Shown here piece by piece: positions 62,289 through 64,000 of a stretch of 64,000 nucleotides of DNA. The stretch comes from Mytilinidion resinicola (lineage: Eukaryota; Ascomycota; Dothideomycetes; Mytilinidiales; Mytilinidiaceae), in contig NW_022985437.1 of NCBI RefSeq assembly GCF_010093595.1, positions 1,203,380 through 1,267,379 on the forward strand. Direction: 5' to 3'. Both the position numbers and the translations under genes were made by a program. The notes beneath the pieces are model-generated. The model searched no databases. It had not been told where the DNA came from and saw only the letters and a list, made by a program, of their open reading frames with translations. Each line of letters begins with the position of its first letter. Position 1 is the stretch's first letter.

Positions 62289-64000
62289 TCACAAGGGCGG
62301 GAGAATCTCACGGCAATTCGGGCACTGCAACCGATACCTCATCCAACCCTCCAAACACGGTGTATGGAAGATATGCCGACAAGGCGTGACCATGTACGCC
62401 CTCCTCGCAAGAATATTCCCGCCAATGCCCGCATTACTCTCCACAGACCCACCGCTCGGAATGATCGAAACCTCGATGTCCTGCGTGCAAATCGTGCAAT
62501 CGAATATCTTCTTCCCCTTGTCCTTGTCCATCGCCTCGCCCGGCTTCGTCGAGGAGCCTGGCTCGTCTTCGGAGACCTGGGTGGAGCCGATTGGCATCAT
62601 GGCGCCCTCCTCGTCTTCCCGTAGCACGGGATGGTAATCGTATGCTGGCGGTGCCCAGCCTTCTTTGACGAAGAAGCGTGGGCCGAGGATCTCTTGGCTG
62701 AGGAGGGCGAAGACTTGTAGGCCCACCCATCCAACGAGGACCATCAACGCTTGGAGGTCGTTCTGAGAGAAGATGATGTTACTGGAAACGGCATAAAGGT
62801 AGGATAAAGGAACCAGTCGCGCCATGCTTTGACCAAGCACGTAGTCCCATCGTAAAGCCTTTCGGCAATTGCGCATGACGTTCCTGTAAATCTGAGGGCA
62901 CCAGAAGGATAGGTAGATAAAAGACACGATGTTGCAATAGACAGATCGAGCTGCGACGGGCCAGGACCCTGCGTGGAGAGTGACGAAGAAGAATACTATG
63001 AGTAAGAGGCAGTATCGTGTATACAGTGTGCCAAGTTCAGCTCTAGTAGGCACTGGCTCAACATTCCCTGGCGTTGCAGTGGCAGTTGTAGTATTCTCCG
63101 TAGCGGCATCTAGGTCTTGATCCGACGGAATGATAATTGGCGTTGCCCCAGTATCCACCACGGGGCGATTCGCAGTGACGGGCAACGGTAAAGTATCAAC
63201 ACCGGCGGCAGAAACTACTGGAACCACGGGCTGATTACTTTGGGGACCACTTGGACTGGAGGATGCGCGAGGATCTGGAGTAGCGGAGCTCGTGGATGCA
63301 TCCTGTCTTTGTTGCCGTCGACGCTCTGTAGCTTGAATGGTCCAAATGTCCATCAAGAATCTCAGCTCGAACACAACTGAGAATAGCGCCATAAAGGCTG
63401 TCGCGTAGAGCACAAGTAGTGGCTCATCGAGGAAGACGTGCACAAAGACGAGGGTCAAAAACCAGAACCCATCGCCCAAAGCCATCATAGCGACTGAGTA
63501 GAAGCTCACACGATTGCGTGTGGATGGCGTCGAGGTTTCCTTCATTTGCTTCACAAGGAACATCAGCTGTGCGGCCAATGTCAACACAAACACAAGCGTG
63601 CTGCGTCTCGCCACTTCCATGAATATCTCCACCTTGGCTCCTCTAAGATGCAAGGCCTCCGTACGAGCGTAGTCCGGAGGCCCTTTGGATTCAATTACAA
63701 ACCCACAGTCAGGTGAGAATGCCATCATTGACATGGAAAGCGGCGAAGCACCAGGAAGAGGCGATCCAGTCGGGAAACGGATCTCATCTTCAATGTTATG
63801 CAGATAGTAGGGATTGCTGGTAGGGTATTGCTTGAAGGGAGTTCGGAAAGCAACCGGATGTTGCTGTAAGTAGACCACATATTCGCAATGTGCCGGTGGA
63901 AACATTGTCTCACTAGGCTCTGTGGCGGAGTTCCACGGGTTCCATATCGGAAATGGTTGAGACTCTTGTCTGCTAATCACCTCCTGGATAGTACGGTTCA
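62289..64000 (-). CDS. DSC1: DSC1/TUL1 transmembrane RING E3 ligase (partial, 5' end outside window)
   Basis: The frame is open from the right edge to TAG at 62289, giving the C-terminal ~570 aa. Dsc1/Tul1 is the catalytic subunit of the Golgi/endosomal DSC ubiquitin ligase, which ubiquitinates membrane proteins and, in many fungi, enables SREBP cleavage. The visible part has the end of the lumenal domain (ALHLRGAKVEIFMEVARRSTL), then several TM helices (LVFVLTLAAQLMFLV, FWFLTLVFVHVFL, LYATAFMALFSVVFEL, YCLLLIVFFFVTL and others), with a disordered Ser/Pro/Thr loop between. It ends in a C-terminal RING: CTIC...CRHIFHTPCLEGWMRYRLQCPNC, with ligands C-C-C-H-H-C-C-C. The protein ends at the RING, as in the family. 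No intron is evident in this part. Confidence 0.92.
   Translation of the reverse strand, partial: NRTIQEVISRQESQPFPIWNPWNSATEPSETMFPPAHCEYVVYLQQHPVAFRTPFKQYPTSNPYYLHNIEDEIRFPTGSPLPGASPLSMSMMAFSPDCGFVIESKGPPDYARTEALHLRGAKVEIFMEVARRSTLVFVLTLAAQLMFLVKQMKETSTPSTRNRVSFYSVAMMALGDGFWFLTLVFVHVFLDEPLLVLYATAFMALFSVVFELRFLMDIWTIQATERRRQQRQDASTSSATPDPRASSSPSGPQSNQPVVPVVSAAGVDTLPLPVTANRPVVDTGATPIIIPSDQDLDAATENTTTATATPGNVEPVPTRAELGTLYTRYCLLLIVFFFVTLHAGSWPVAARSVYCNIVSFIYLSFWCPQIYRNVMRNCRKALRWDYVLGQSMARLVPLSYLYAVSSNIIFSQNDLQALMVLVGWVGLQVFALLSQEILGPRFFVKEGWAPPAYDYHPVLREDEEGAMMPIGSTQVSEDEPGSSTKPGEAMDKDKGKKIFDCTICTQDIEVSIIPSGGSVESNAGIGGNILARRAYMVTPCRHIFHTPCLEGWMRYRLQCPNCREILPPL

Overview
The window is nuclear DNA of a filamentous ascomycete (Pezizomycotina). 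The support is: many short spliceosomal introns (about 45-125 bp) with GTRNGT donors and CTAAC-type branch sites; a Zn2Cys6 transcription factor; two HET-domain genes; a JEN-type carboxylate permease; GT15 and GT62 mannosyltransferases; and a RasB-type Ras relic. I cannot place it below that rank. All exon structures were read by eye from splice motifs, frame continuity and protein conservation.

Layout. 1-9.3 kb: the 3' end of an unknown gene, a JEN1-like transporter (-), an intron-containing tRNA-Gly, a kinase-like gene (+), a decayed RasB-type Ras gene (-) and a polyproline protein with 111-bp repeats (-). 9.3-26.3 kb is gene-poor and accessory in character. It holds a small two-exon ORF, a membrane-protein ORF broken by TAG, a large secreted Ser/Thr-rich protein (-), an ankyrin-like protein (+), a relic ORF broken by TAG, a secreted Ser/Thr-rich protein with a Cys-containing C-terminal domain (+), an NAD(P)-binding protein (+) and a Zn2Cys6 regulator (+).

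27-36 kb: TDP1 with a ubiquitin-interacting motif, a 738-bp terminal-inverted-repeat element with an 8-bp target duplication, an F-box-like gene, then ELP2 (-) and URM1 (+) head to head. 36-43 kb: an unclear F-box-like locus and two convergent HET genes, the second with altered signature residues. 44-64 kb is conserved housekeeping: a DUF4604 protein, a KRE2/MNT1 mannosyltransferase, a membrane-anchored hypothetical, TAF14, RanBP1/YRB1, MNN9, a probably mitochondrial hypothetical, and the C-terminal part of the DSC1/TUL1 RING ligase, which runs off the right edge.

Functional links. ELP2 and URM1 share one short intergenic region and act on the same nucleotide, wobble U34 of tRNA: Elongator builds the 5-carboxymethyl-type side chain and Urm1 carries sulfur for 2-thiolation. 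KRE2/MNT1, MNN9 and DSC1 are all secretory-pathway genes. The accessory part carries at least three interrupted genes, so gene decay is a theme there.
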